Source: Hyperoodon ampullatus
Taxonomy: Eukaryota; Chordata; Mammalia; Artiodactyla; Ziphiidae
Assembly (NCBI GenBank): GCA_949752795.1
Contig: OX457074.1
Coordinates: 30,923,980-30,987,979 of the forward strand
Length of the DNA stretch: 64,000 nt
Direction: 5' to 3'
This document shows, piece after piece, positions 24,840-37,609 of this stretch. The number at the start of each line of letters is the position of its first letter. The stretch's first letter is position 1. A model generated the notes under the pieces. That model was not told the DNA's origin and did not search any database. It saw nothing but the letters and a program-made list of their open reading frames with translations. A program made the translations under genes and the position numbers.

Positions 24840-25010
24840 AGCCCTTCTTGATCCCTGTGCTCCAGCCACAGGGCCTTTGCACATCCCTCTCCCTCTGCCA
24901 GGCACACACTTCTCTCTCTTCTTGGAGAGCAAGGGCGTTTTCTGCACCTGCACACACTCAGCACCAGTCAGGGCTCATCAAATACTCACCCAACAAATGA
25001 ATACACGTGT
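24840..25010 (+). repeat. L2 LINE 3' fragment (partial)
   Basis: It contains 'cagggcctttgcacatccc' and 'tctgccaggcacacacttc' and ends in a decayed 'caacaaatgaatac' end. Confidence 0.6.
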
Positions 25011-25964
25011 GAATGACGGTCAAAACTGAATTTCAGTCCAGTGAAATTATCCCTCAAAAATGGAGACAAAGTAAAGGTGTTTTCAGACAAGGAAGGTTAA
25101 GAGAATTCATCCCCAGCAGGCTGGTCGGGAGCCTGGGAATGCTGGAAGGAGTGAAGAGCACTGAAAAGAGTAAAGCTAATCAATATTAGCCGTTTGTAAC
25201 AATAGAAACATCTTGTGGGAGTTAAAATATTTATCTTGGTCACTGAGAGAAAAGTCAGCGAAACCCCCATAGGGTTTGATCCCCACAAAACCTCCTCCCA
25301 TTAGCGGCAGAGTATACATTCTTGTCAAGGTCATGCAGAGCACCGGCCAATGTCGACCACACGCAGGCACATAGAGCAAATCTCAATAGATTTCGAAGGC
25401 TTGCGATCACATAGTTTATTCTCCCAAACACAGGTGGATTAAGCTAGAAAACAGCAAGACAACTACCACATCCCCCAACATTTGGGAATTACCCAAAACA
25501 TTTTTTTTTAAACCCCAGAGACAAGTTCTAGCTGCTTCGAGTTCCCTGGACCCACCAGGCACTTTACCTGGCTGGAGTGGGTCAGGCGGGGGAGACAGTG
25601 GCTTCGAGGAGCCTCTTGGAGGAGGGACCTTTCCTGTTTAATCCCAGGTTCCAGGAGCGGAGGAGAGGGGGTGGGGTGGGGCGCTGGGTGCTCTGAGGGC
25701 TGCGGGGTGTAATAGGGGCTGAGCGTGTGTGCAAGAACCAGCAGTCCTGGCCCAAAGCTCAGGGCGAGTGGAGTGTCAGCAGGTCTTCAAGCTGAAGACT
25801 GTGCAGGCTGCCCCTTGGGCAGAGCCTGAGCCAGAGCTGGAAGTGATCGTGATTAGCGCTAAGGACGGGGCAGGGCCTTGCGCACAGGGTCACAGAGGAT
25901 ACAGTCAGTCCAACCTCTTTCCACACGTTTGTGCCTCGTTTCCTCACCAGCATGGGATCTTATT

Positions 25965-26170
25965 ATTCCAGATATACTTACATTAATTTAATAGTTGAAT
26001 AATTATATCTTATTTAACTTGTTTTTTCCCCATTATATGTGATGTTGGACGTTTTCCCATGTGCTTTTCTTTTTGATCAGAATAGTGTTTCATGTGCACT
26101 ATTTAACAGTGCACCTCCTGGGCTTTCTTTCAAAAAGACCTGTGAGCCTCAGTCTTAGCAATCTCTTGAA
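25965..26170. repeat. Old AT-rich LINE-like fragment
   Basis: AT-rich sequence with phrases such as 'acttgttttttccccattat' and 'ttttcccatgtgcttttc' resembles decayed L1 3' untranslated sequence. The family was not assigned. Confidence 0.4.
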
Positions 26171-26350
26171 CTTTTTAATTAAATGAATTGGGCCGTTGTA
26201 ACTCTTAAGTGATTAAAATTTTTTACCTTGAAAATTTTCCAAGCCACAAAAAATTTGGAAGAATTATGCAATAAACACCTCTATACCCTTCACCTAGATT
26301 GACCCATTTTCATTCTCCAGCATTTGCTTTATCTGTTTATAAGGAGTTTT

Positions 26351-26490
26351 ATTTGGGGGGGGTGTATTTTTTTTCTTGGCCAAGCCGCGAGTGTAGCATG
26401 CAGGATCTTAGCTCCCCAATCAGGGCTCGAACCCGTGCCCCCTGCAGTGGAAGTGCAGAGTCTTAACCACTGGACCTCCAGGGAAGTCCC
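26351..26490 (-). repeat. Short CHR/tRNA-type SINE
   Basis: Minus-oriented SINE of about 140 bp with the short 'ttggccaagccgcgag' 3' end and 'cagggaagtccc' 5' end. The probable target-site duplication is tataaggagtttt (from 26338) and tatatggagctttt (from 26491), diverged, so this is an old copy. Confidence 0.8.
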
Positions 26491-26503
26491 TATATGGAGC
26501 TTT

Positions 26504-26712
26504 TTTTTTTTTTTTTCTTGCGGTACGCGGGCCTCTCACTGTTGTGGCCTCTCCCCGTTGTGGAGCACAGGCTCCGGACGCGCAGGCTCAGCGGCCATGG
26601 TTCACGGGCCCAGCCACTCCGCGGCACGTGGGATCTTCCCGGACCAGGGCACTAACACGTGTCCCCTGCATCAGCAGGCGGACTCTCAACCACTGTGCCA
26701 CCAGGGAAACCC
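26504..26712 (-). repeat. CHR-type SINE, young form
   Basis: Minus-oriented with a T16-like tail. The body includes 'gcggtacgcgggcctctcac' and 'ccaccagggaaaccc'. It inserted beside the older short SINE at 26351. Confidence 0.9.
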
Positions 26713-27904
26713 TGGAGTTAGTTTTATATGAACTATTTGAGAGTACATGCAGACTCTTCACCCCTAAACCCTCCAGTGGATCTATCTCCTAGGAACAAAA
26801 ACATTCTCCTGGGAAACCTCTATACAATGATGAGAATCAGCAGGTTTATGGTGGATACAGAGGACAGCTAACACTGAGGCCACGTCCGAATTTCACCCAC
26901 TTTCCTGTTGAGCAGACTGGCCCTCAAGTGGGTTTTGTCTGGTGGTCTCGGGGCCAGAGCGTCCCCTCAGTGCTGCGACCTCTGAACCTGCTTCCAGCTG
27001 CCCTTCCCAGTGCCTGAGCTTGACCTCTGGGCATGGGCCTCTCCTCCGCAGAGACGCACAGGTTCAGCTGTTTCCTTTCCTCTGTGTTACCTGCTCGGCC
27101 GTCTCCCTGGCCTGTTGTTCTTATCGATTCACAAAACTCCTGGGGTTTCATAGTCCAACTCAGGAGGGCAGCTCAGAGGCAGCCAGGGTCCACGCTGTCA
27201 CCCCAGCCCCTGCTGCCTGGTCCATGCGTCCCTGGTATGCTGACATCTCCGACATCTAAGGGGAAAATCCCTGTGGAGGAGCCAGTGTCCCAGCAGCCAG
27301 CATAGCCACTGGATCTGTGGGAGATGCTGGGCCTCCTCCTGGTATAGCCTCCGCCCCTCGCAGGCCAGACAGGAAATGCCCGGGTCAGAACCTGCTCAGG
27401 TTTCTGGACAAGGGCAAGTGGGACAACGCTCTGTGCTGTGGGCAAACATGGGCATCCCTGGCCCTCACCCTGGAAATACACCCCCAACCCCAAACACCCC
27501 ACAAACCTTTCCAAATGGCTCCAAGGAGGGGTTTGTGGGCCCCTGTTGAGAACAGCTAGAGAACACTATGTATTGAGGGCTTCCTCTGAGCTGGCCTTGA
27601 GCCAAGCACTTGAGACACTTTATCCCGTTTGTACCGCCCAACTGTCCACTCTACAGATGAGCTTGTCGTGAGGGTCAAAGGCAGCAGCCCTTTATCCAGC
27701 TCCGGGAAGACGGTCTCTGAGGACCGTGCGAAGCTCAGACTTTGCTCAGGAAGAGGACGGGGTGAGCTGGGGGGGCTCGGGAGGCGTGGGCGGCCTTGAC
27801 GACCCTGCGTACACGAGGGGGTCCCAGTGCCCAGAGGCCTGCTGGTGTCACCGCGGGGCCCAGGGCCACAGACTGCACCCTTCTCATGGCCACTTCATGT
27901 TTTA

Positions 27905-28900
27905 TTCTGCTTTTTTAATTAACAGATCTTATTTTCAGCATACTTTTAGGTTTATTGAAAAATTGAGCAGAAAGTACAGAGAGTTCCCATACACTTAAAA
28001 AAGTTTTTGTATTGATATAAAATTAATCATTTTAACCATGCTAACGTGTACAATTCAGTGCTTTTTAGCACATTCACAATGTCGTACGACCATCATCACC
28101 AACTCATTCCAGAACACTTCCGGCATCCACGTGGAAACACGAATCCATTGGCTCCCACCCCTGCCACCTCTGATCTACTCTCTGTCTCCATGGATTTGCC
28201 TGTCCTGGAAGTTTCATATAAACAGAACCAGGCGATAGGTGACCTTTTACATCTGGCGTCTTTCACGGAGAGCAATGTATCTGAGGTTCTCCCACGTTGT
28301 AGCAGGTGTCAGTACTTCCGTCCTCTTTATGACTGAATGACATCCCACCATGTGTATGGACCACATTAGTTCATCTGACCACCTGCTGACAGACACCGGG
28401 GTCGCTTCTACCTTCTGGGGGCTGTGAACAGGGCTGCTGTGGACATTCACATACAGGTGGTTTTTTTTTACGGACACTTTTTAAAATTTCTCCTGGCTAT
28501 TATCTAGCAGGGAAATTACTGAGTCACATGGCAACTCTATACTTAGCCTTTGGAGGAACTTCCAGACCGTTTTCCACAGCAGCTGAACCACTTTACATTC
28601 CCACCGGCAGCACACGAGGTTTCCAGTTTCTCCATGTCTTCCACACTTACTTCTTGGTTTTGTGATGATGGCCATTCTCACAGATGTGAGGTGGTACCTC
28701 ACTGTGGTTTTGATTTGCATTTCCCTGAAGTCTAATGCTATCGAGCATCTTTTCGTGCGCTACTGGCCATCTGCACGTCTCCTCTGCCGACACGTCTGTT
28801 CGGATCCTTTGCCCATTTTTAATTGGTTATTTGCCTTTATATTATCGAGCTCTAAGGTAAAGGGTAATTACACATCAGGAATCTTTCAAACGGAAGGTGG
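27905..28900 (-). mobile_element. L1 3' end (ancient L1M type), antisense
   Basis: Read on the plus strand it starts with 3' untranslated landmarks ('tgtacaattcagtgctttt', 'gcacattcacaatgtcgta'). It then passes into the reverse complement of the ORF2 C-terminal region ('gaggtggtacctcactgtgg', 'tttgatttgcatttccctga'). There is no intact ORF2; the element is 5'-truncated and decayed. Confidence 0.85.
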
Positions 28901-30204
28901 GACATAGCTTCTCAGGGTTTTCAGCCCCATCACTGGACACAAGGCCCTGCTGTGCGTCTCCAGGGAGGACAGAGCACACCTTCCCCTGGGAGGTTGCTTC
29001 CAGGCAAACGCAAGGCCTTTCACCCAGTCAAGGGCTCTTAAAGTGTTTTTCCAGCCAAGAGCTGCTCTTCCTCTAAGCATCAGTGCTGCTGCCACCTTGT
29101 ATGAACGCAGAAATAGCTACTGCCCGCTTCTTAAAAATAGAATTATGTATGTGTTTTTTCTGCCCGTCACTACACACGAATGACTCCTAATTTTCCATTT
29201 CTCATTTGACTTCTCTTCCAGATTCCTTCCACATGCTGAACTCCTCCCCAGCGTGGGGGGAGCGGGGGCGGGCGGGGGGATGTCTTCCAGGCGCCTTGCG
29301 CGAAGCCCTCTCCACTCCCTGGTCCCCGACCCAGTGCCCCTCCCCCTCGCCCCCTCCCTCCCCACCACAAGGAGTCAGTCCTCAGAGTAACTGTTCCTCT
29401 GAGGCTCAGGCCTCATCAGCTCCCACCTGGACTATCAAGGTACCTGGCCTCCCAGCCTCCCCTGTTTCCAAAGCATCCTCCACCGACAGCAGGTGGCCCC
29501 TGCTCAGAGCCCTGCAGTGGTTCTACTGCCCAGATGGAGACCCAGTCCTCGCAGGCTGGCATAGGAGACCCTCCAGGAATCAGACCCTTCGTTCGTTGGT
29601 TCATTCATTCAGTTTTCTGAGCACCTACTGTGTGCAAGGGACTGGGACACAGTGAACAAAGGACAGGGCTTTGAGGAGAAGCAAGCCTCACAGGGTGGCC
29701 AGCGGTACAGTGGGCCTGGGGGAGACAGTGGGGACAGAGAGGAGGGGACAAGACCCAGTGAGCAGGGGGCTTCCCAGAGGGGGCAGCTCCCCAGTACCCA
29801 CCCCCGCTCCAGCCACTTCAAATCACCTCCAACTCCCAGAATGCACCTGCCGTCCTTGCAAACCCACCAAAGCCACCCCCCCCACCCCCGGCTCCCCACC
29901 CTTTGGCAAACTCTCCCAGCCTTCAGACCTAGGTGAAGTGTCTCCTCATTTGCTGAGTCCCCCACCCCCTGTACGGAGCTAATCCCTTGGTCCTACCTTT
30001 AAGACACCCCCAGCCCCACAGAGACCCCATCACAACGTTGATCTCATCCAATTATTATGTTATCTGTGACTTTCTGGGAACTGAATCGCCGTCTTGCTGT
30101 CCTTTTCTGCTGCTATAGACACAGGGAGACACAGCCAGTCCCCCACCCCCCCACCGAAGTCCAGGGTTCTCAATAAGGGTGATCTTGCCATGTAACCACC
30201 TCCC

Positions 30205-30345
30205 CCAAGGACCCTGGGCGCCGTCTGGAAACAACTGTGGTTGTCACAGCTGGGAGGTGCTGTGGACATCGGGTAGGGCGAGGCTGGGGATGCTGCTCAG
30301 CCTCCTACAGCGTGGGGTCCAGCCCCACAGCCAAGATCATCCAGC
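30205..30345 (+). mobile_element. MER5A-like hAT DNA transposon fossil
   Basis: The phrase order 'gtctggaaacaactgtggtt', 'gtcacagctgggaggtgctg', then 'gatgctgctcagcctcctac' matches the non-autonomous MER5A/5B family. Confidence 0.65.
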
Positions 30346-31084
30346 GCAGGATGTGATGGTGCGGAGGTCAAGGAAGCTTCTAACGCTGGGACAGCCAGGT
30401 GTGGTTTGGGGGAGGGCAGGCCTGGGGTCAGGTGGGCGTCTGGTGCATCCAAGGCACGGGGCGGGGGGTGGGGGGTGGGATGGATGGGCAAGTGGCTGTG
30501 TCCCAGCCAGTGAGCGGGAGGAGGTAGTGCCCTGCTTGCTTCCGGCCTGGCCTGTGTGCCCAGCTCAGTGTGACCCTCGTGCAGCAGCTGACTCTCCGGT
30601 CCCGGCCCACGCGTAGGGAGCCCCTGAGATGCTGGGTGTAAACCAGGCCCAGACTCGGACCCGGATGTTCCTGGGTCCGCGGGGGTGTCAGGCGTGCAAG
30701 GCCAGGTCCCTGGGCTTTTCCAACTGAAGCCCCCCCGCCCCGGTACCCCATGTTGACCATGAGCAATCCCACCTCCCTCATCACATTCTTGTGCAGTTTT
30801 TCCAACCCTGGCACGTGGGCACGAAAGTTGGGTTCAATCTGATTTTCAAAAGAAAAGGTCTTTCCTGCACCCTGAGAGCTGGCAACAGTTCATATCAGTT
30901 ACACAATTTGTCTGTCGTGTCTTTTGGTGGACTGTGACCCCCTGAGGGGAAGGTCTGGGCCTGATTCACCGGATGTCACCAAGGACCAGCAGAGGCCCCA
31001 GCACAGGGCAGTCCCAGGAGCTGTTTGTGGACCTCTGAGCAGGGATGGCCCTCACAGCTGCCCACCCTGCCTTTCATGTCTGTA

Positions 31085-31510
31085 TCAGTTAGGAACACAT
31101 TTACCTGCAGAACACCAAATCCAACCAACAGAGGCTTAAACAAATTGATAGGAGGTTCGTTTTTCCACATAACACAACTAGAGGCAGGCAGTTGCTAGCA
31201 CCAGGGACCCTGACTCCACCATCCCTAACATAACTGACCTCTCAGGCTTATGCTTTGGCCTCATAGTCACAAGATGGCTGCCATGGCTCTAGTCATCACA
31301 CTTGGCTTCCAGACAAGCCAAAGGTAGGGGAAAGGTCAAGGGCCACAGTAGCTGCACCTGTCTCTTTTCATCAAGTGAGCAAAAGCTTTCCCAGAAATGC
31401 CCCCCAGCAGACTTCCACTTTAGGACTGATTGGCCAGAACTGGGTCACACAGCCAGCATGAGACACTGGGAAATTTGGTAACAAAATGATCATGACTGGC
31501 TTAGAACACT
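31085..31510. repeat. Unclassified old interspersed repeat
   Basis: Contains 'cacaagatggctgccatggc' and 'gattggccagaactgggtca', phrases widely repeated in mammalian genomes. Family not assigned from memory. Possible relatives lie at 37.61-37.85 and 45.13-45.46 kb. Confidence 0.45.
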
Positions 31511-32674
31511 GTATCAAAAACTAATGGAGGTTTTGTAAGCACAAAAGGAATAGGTGTTAGGAAAGAGGCCAACGATGTCTGCCTCAACTTCCAGTCCTAT
31601 TTCTGGGGCTGTTGCCAGAAAGTCCCCTTCTCCTAGGATCAAGAGGGCTTCCATGCCTGGTCTTCAGAAGGCCTGAGGCTCTGTGGGGATAAATCCGTGG
31701 GACCCTCCCACGTCCGCCCGCAGCTCTGTCCTGGTGCCTTTTCCCAGGAAGACTTTGGTGTATCCTCTACAGCCTGTACAGACGGCCTCTCCCAGCAGAG
31801 GCTATCCCAGTCACTTGGCAGAGCTGGACTCTGTCCCCAGAAGATGGAAGGAAAGTCCATGAGTCATTCCCCCAGTGGACGCTCCAGAAATCCGTGGCGG
31901 GTCAGCTGTGATCCCAGGTGCCAGGGCGGGACCTTCAAGGTGGGGTTGGAGGCCAGCGGGAAATGCATTTCAAGTGCAAAACCCCTGAGGCCCAGTCCTG
32001 GCTGCTTTCGGCACCAGGCTCGGGGGAAAAAGGGCCAGGAGACAGCGGTCAGAGTCTGGCCTGGCCCCGCGGCCACAGGGCCGGTCACCTCCCACCACAG
32101 CCCCAAGCCCACCCCACCAGTGTCCAGAGAGCAAGTGGCCTCGTGAAGCAGGGGGTTCTGTGAAGCCTCAGGGAATCGGGGCTGCGGGGAGTCCAGACTG
32201 CAGGCCCTGAGGGAGCCACTGAGCCCCTGGCCCGGGAGGGGTCTGCACTAAGTGACGGGGAAGAGGCTGTGCCGTGCCACTCAGAGGACAGAAGCCAGCC
32301 TGCAGCCTGGTCTCCATCCTCGCCCTTGCCTCCATGGGCAGGTGCACTGGGGGGCCCACAGTGGTGGGAAGGGGCCCCGAGCTGTGGCTGATCCCGTTCT
32401 GACGCTCGGCTTTGCCAGAAGATACAAGCAGCTGCATGTCCCTGCTGCTGGGACCTGCATCAGATTCAGTGTGGAGCTGCAGCCACACTTACGTGCTCAG
32501 GACTGAGTGGCAGACTGCTGTTCCTTTATTGATTGAATGGTGAACCGGCCAACTGGGTGACTACCACGGGCCAGGCTGGGACCTGCTGGATGCCCTCACC
32601 CGCCACCTTCAGCCCTCTGCTTCAACATCCCCTACCTGAGACAGCACCTCCACCCTGGACACTTGCTGCAGCTG

Positions 32675-33095
32675 AAACACGGCCCCAGACACGTCCATGT
32701 CCTAATCCCCGGAGCCTGTGAATGTTCCCTTTTACGGCAAAAAGAATAAATAAAAAATAAAAAATAGAGGTTCCCAGGTGTGAGTAAGTAGAGGATCTTG
32801 AGATGGGAGTTGTCCTGGGTCGGCGGGGCCCTGCCTGCTGTCCCCTGTTTCCTTAGAGGAGGGAGGCAGGGCAGAGGGGGGTGAGATGCTGACCTTGAAG
32901 ACTGGGGGGGCAGATACCACGGCCAAGGGGGGGTCAGGCGCCGAAGCTGGAGCAGGTCTCCTGGAGGGGACCCTCCCCTGGAGCCTGGGGGCAGGCAGCC
33001 CTGCCCACACCCGGATCTTGGCCCCGCAGTACTGGTTGCAGGCTTCTGGCCCCCAGAGCTGGAGAGAATACGTTTCTGTTGTTTGTGTCCGTGAG
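32675..33095 (+). mobile_element. MLT1-like (ERVL-MaLR) solo LTR, copy B
   Basis: Starts at 'ccatgtcctaatccccggag', contains 'gatcttgagatgggagttg', and ends near 'gaatacgtttctgttgttt'. An A-rich expansion sits at 32738-32765. It shares non-consensus segments with copy A at 11.2-11.5 kb, including 'gtctcctggaggggaccctc'. Confidence 0.55.
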
Positions 33096-33461
33096 TTCCA
33101 GCGGGAGCAGGTACTCTCTCTGCCTCTGATTCCGCTTCCCCCGCTTCCAGCTCTTCTTCATCTGAGGGTCTCCTCCCAATGGGGGCTCCACACCGAGTCC
33201 CCTGCACTTGCCGTGGACTTGGGGCCGGGAAGCCCACAGTCCCCGCCATTGAGGGATTCAGGACCCTCTATTTTATCAACAAGACAGGTAGGGAAGGCAA
33301 GCCGTGAGGGGAGGGGAGCATGGATTTTCCCAGAAGACTGGTTTTCGGTGGGGTGGAGACCGGGAGCAGGTGTGAAGGAAGAGGTGGCCCTGCAGGGCTG
33401 TCACCTGAGCGGGGCTGCAGGTGGAGCCCTGGTGTCTCTGGCCCTTTAGAAAGTGTGGAAG

Positions 33462-33818
33462 GGACTTCCCTGGTGGTGCAGTGGTTAAGAATCCACCTGC
33501 CAATTCAAGGGACCCGGGCTCGAGCCGTGGTCCGGGAAGATCCCACATGCCGCGGAGCAACTAAGCCCATGCGCCACAGCTACTGAGCCTGCGCTCTAGA
33601 GCCTACGAGCCACAACTACTGAGCCCACGAGCCACAACTACTGAGCCCACATGCCTAGAGCCGGTGCTCTGCAACAACAGAAGCCACCGCCATGAGAAGC
33701 CCGTGCACCGCAACAAAGAGTAGCCCCTGCTCGCCGCAACTAGAGAAAGCCCAAGCGCAGCAACAACGAAGTCCCAACGCAACCATAAATAAGTAAACAA
33801 ATAAATTAATTTTTTTAA
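33462..33818 (+). repeat. CHR-type SINE, long form
   Basis: Plus-oriented, with repeated 'gagccacaactactgagccc' blocks and an A-rich tail. An imperfect duplication of the form aaagtgtggaa/aaagggtgcggga flanks it. Confidence 0.88.
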
Positions 33819-34596
33819 AAGGGTGCGGGAGTCATTGCCAGGGGAGTAGCGCCACCTGGTGGACCGCGGGGTCATGACCAGCACTGCTAGGTGGACATGA
33901 CTTTGGGGGGAATGCTCTCCGGGACCACAGCCGGGATCAATCAGTAATCCATCTCTGGACCCCCTCCCACCCCTCCCCAACCTTCCTGCCCTCTCCAGGG
34001 CCAAGCTTCACCCTGCCCTCCCCCCAAGCGCCCTCATACTTTTGCCACCTGCCCATTCAGCCCCTCTCCCCTCCCACCTTCCACCCCTAGCCTCTTCTGT
34101 TGGCAACAGTGCCCCCTTCCCACCCCCACTGTGGGCCACAGCCAAGTGGCCCTCAGCACCCATCCCCACCTCCTTCTCCGCCCCCCCTGGACAGTGAGGC
34201 CAGAAAGCTGAGTTCCTGTACCCGATTCCCCGCAGCTAGGTTCTGGATTCGAAACTGCTCTGGCCGTTCAATGTGCTGATCCCCAGACCAGGAAGGAGAG
34301 GGAGGGAGGGGCTCCTCCCTGCCTGGGGGTGGGGTGTTGGCTCCAGGATCCAATGCTGGGGGGCTGCTGTGGTGGTGGCGGCATCCTGGCCCAGCTTTGG
34401 CAGGGGGCGGGGGGTCCCCGGTTCCCCACTGTCTGGATTGTAGCAGAGCTGGATGGTCTGCTCTGGAGCCTGACTCTGCAGGCCAAGCGACAGTTCTATT
34501 CTAATTGCTGCATTAGTTAGGACACATGAGGTTATGCTGCCGTAGCAAGCAGCCCCGAAATCTCAGCGGCCTTTAAGCCTTAAAAGAACAAAGGCT

Positions 34597-34735
34597 GAGC
34601 AATGACTTTTTAGATACAACACCAAGTCGCGATCCATCAGAGAACGAATCGATGAGTTGGGCCTCATTAAAATTTAAAACCTCTGCTCTGTGAAAGACAC
34701 TGTCAAGAGGATGAGAAGGGCGGAAAGGACGGAAA
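34597..34735 (+). mobile_element. L1 ORF2 fragment
   Basis: Short sense fragment matching the L1 ORF2 3' region ('gatgagttgggcctcattaa', then 'acctctgctctgtgaaagac'). It is truncated at both ends and carries no function. Confidence 0.7.
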
Positions 34736-35319
34736 AGAAAGAAGTGATTTCTCGCTCACGCTGAACATCTGACCCAACGGGCAGGGAGACACCACACGTC
34801 AGCGTCACCCAGGCTGCCGAGGCTCTGTTTTGGTGAGGGTGGGCAGGTCTGGGCAAAGGGAAAGGGAAGAACTGCAATCCATCTCTTGAAGCTGCTTCCC
34901 GGAGCACGATTTCATTGGCCGGAGCAAGTCACCTGCCGCCCTGGCTTCAAAGCGAGCGGGGCCGTCCATGCCACCTTGCCTGGTGACAGGAGGGGATCCA
35001 GAGCGCCTGTGGCGGTCACAGACATCACATTCTACAGGGGACCACACGGAGCCCTGCCTCATGCACACAACACACTCACACCCACCTCCCCCGCACCCCC
35101 TGACATTCTGGCCCGGCTGTTCCTCAGCTGCTGAAAACAAGGGCCCTCAGTTTGGGGAGGGAATCATTTCCAAAGCAGTCAATCAATCAAACATTCACTG
35201 AGAAGGTTTGATTCTGCTCTCACAGCCATTAAGGCCCAGGCGGCCGAACGGAACGGGGTTGAGAGGTCCCTCCGTGGCTCTAGGGAAGGGTGGGAAGTCA
35301 TGAGCCCCAGGCTTTGCGG

Positions 35320-36140
35320 CTGGATCAGTACAGTGTAATGACATACAGTTAAACTGACCGGTTTGTAGTGTACACTTCTATGAGTTTTGACAAATATGTA
35401 AACCCATGTAACCACCACCACTGTCACGACATGGAACACTTACCTTACCCCCAGAACGTTCCTGGGTGCCCCCTGGGTTGACCTTCCCCCCACCCCCAGG
35501 CCCTGGCAGCCACCAGTCCATTTTCTGCCCCTGTCATTTCCATGCTCCCAGAATGTCACGTAAACAGAATCACAGTTTGTGGCCTCGCGATCCGGCTCCT
35601 TCCGTGCAGCGAACCGCATGTGAGATTCACAGATGGCTCTGCCTATCCCGTAGTGCATTCCTTTTTATTGCTGAATAATATTTCACTGTAGGGATGTGTC
35701 ACGTTTTGCATATTCATTCATCAGTTGATGAACATTTGCGTTGTTTTCAGTTTGGGACAATTATGAATAAAACTGCCACAAGCATCTGTGCAGACATATG
35801 TTTTCACTTCTCTTGGGTAAACACCTAGGAGTGGAAAGGCTAGATTGTATGGCAAGTGTATATTTAACCGTATAAGAAACTGCCAGACTGTTCTCCAAAG
35901 AGACTGTGCGTTTCACATTCCCACAGCCATGTGTGAGCGCTCCCCTGGTCCCGTGTCCCGGAGCCTCACCAGAACTTGTGTTACCCGTTTTTCCCTTGTA
36001 GCCGACCTGGTGGCTGTGGTGGGCATCGTCCCCTGTGCTCACCGCCCCTCTGTACCTCTTCTGTGGGGAAGTGTCTACTCGGGTCTTTTGCTCACCTTGA
36101 TTGTGTTGTTTGTCCTCTTACCGAGTTGTGAAGGTTCTGG
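35320..36140 (-). mobile_element. L1 3' end (ancient), antisense
   Basis: Plus-strand landmarks in order are 'agtgtacacttctatgagtt', 'caaatatgtaaacccatgta', 'ttattgctgaataatatttc', 'cacctaggagtggaaaggct' and 'tgccagactgttctccaaag'. This is the reverse complement of an old L1 3' region, colinear with the copy at 27.9 kb but of a different age. Confidence 0.8.
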
Positions 36141-36439
36141 GCTTGTTTTGCCGGGCAGAGCTTGCAGAGGGACCGGAGCAGAGTCACTCCGGGCAAGACG
36201 GGAGGGGAGCTGTCTGCCACCAGCAGACAGCTTTGTCACCCACCACTTGGGACCCCCATGCGTCTTCCACACCAGTCCCCAGGCTCACTGGGCCTTTCCA
36301 AGGCGAAGAGTTGTCCAGGCTTCCTCGGCCTTAACTAAACCCCTTCCCCAGGCCTGGCATCCAAGCCCCGGCCTGCCCGGCCCTGTGGACAGCCCTGGTC
36401 CCTCTGTTCCCTCCTATCACTGCCAGTGATCTGACAGGC

Positions 36440-36712
36440 CCCTCGCTGCTCCAGCACATCGGCCCCACAGCACCTGAACCTCAGGGCCTTTGCACTTGCT
36501 GTTCCCTCTGCTTGCATGTCCCTCCTTCCTCTGGCCTCTGCTCACAGGCCTGCCCCCTGACCACCTATCACACACTGTCCTTATTGGCTGACTTGCGTGC
36601 TCTCCATCTCCCTTCAGGCTGAAGATTCCCAAGGGAAGGGACTTTGATCGCTGTGTCCACAGGGCCTGACACACAGTCAGCCCTCCATAAAGACATGTTG
36701 AATGAATAACTT
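36440..36712 (+). repeat. L2 LINE 3' fragment
   Basis: 'cagggcctttgcacttgctg', 'aagggaagggactttgatcg' and 'cataaagacatgttgaatga' are in L2 order. Confidence 0.85.
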
Positions 36713-37269
36713 TGCTGTCCCTGGACTCACGTGAAGATTATGTGAAATATCAGGTGCAATTGCCTTTCACAACCTGCTGTGTCCACAGAGGAGGAAACTG
36801 TGGCTCAGAAGGGGTGCCCACGAGGGCCGCAGTCAGACACTTGGGCCACCCCTCACCCACCCGGCCTCAGGCCAGAGACACACGATGCACACACGCTGCC
36901 CACATGTCACCACGTATAGATTCGTGCAGCTTTGCGCACAGGTGTTCCACTGGCGCACCCACACACACGGGCGCACAAACCACTCATGCCCGCGTCCCAC
37001 AGCACAGGCCCAGGTGACTGACAGCCCAGGACCCCAACGGGCCTCCATCACTATGACAACGGACAGCGCCAGCTCAGGCTGTGCACAGTGGCCAGGAAGG
37101 ATTCAAACCATGTGCATCACGGCTGTGGCGATGCTCCTGGGCTCCCCGCAGACCCCTGGTGCCAGCCCTTCCTGGCCGCGAGCTGACCTATCAGACGTGT
37201 GTGGAACCTGTACTTCCTCATCCACCTCGGGGATGAGGCTCCAGCTCCCCAGGGTCTGTGCCAGGTGCG

Positions 37270-37450
37270 GCGTGGGCCCAGCACTTCACACACGTTTTCT
37301 CCCTGGGTCCTCAGTGTCCTCCAGATGAGCGCTGCCAGGGAACCCATTCCACAGGTGGCAAACTGAGGCTCAGAGAGGGAAAGTCTCTTGCTCAGGGTCA
37401 CCCAGCAGGTAGCCAGCAGGGCTGAAAGCTGGACCACTGCCCTGGGCTCC
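37270..37450 (-). repeat. MIR fragment
   Basis: 'ggtggcaaactgaggctcag', then 'ctcagggtcacccagcaggt', is the antisense MIR core. Confidence 0.75.
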
Positions 37451-37609
37451 ATCTCAGCAGCATGGTTTCTCCAGCAGCAAGCAGTCTGGCCATCCTTTGG
37501 AAGGTAGTGAGATCCCCCTCATGAGTGGCATTCAAACAGAAGCTGTCAGAGTTTTTACGGAAAAGGACCTGGCTTCAGGGGCAAGGGGTTGGATGAGCTG
37601 GCCTCCCAT

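Larger units (their letters stand above)
26215..26860 (-). mobile_element. Old L1 3' end interrupted by two SINEs
   Basis: The two halves, 26215-26337 ('ctctatacccttcacctagattgac') and about 26713-26860 ('cctaggaacaaaaacattctcctgg'), match consecutive parts of an ancient L1 3' untranslated region in minus orientation. The two SINEs listed separately lie between them. Confidence 0.6.
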
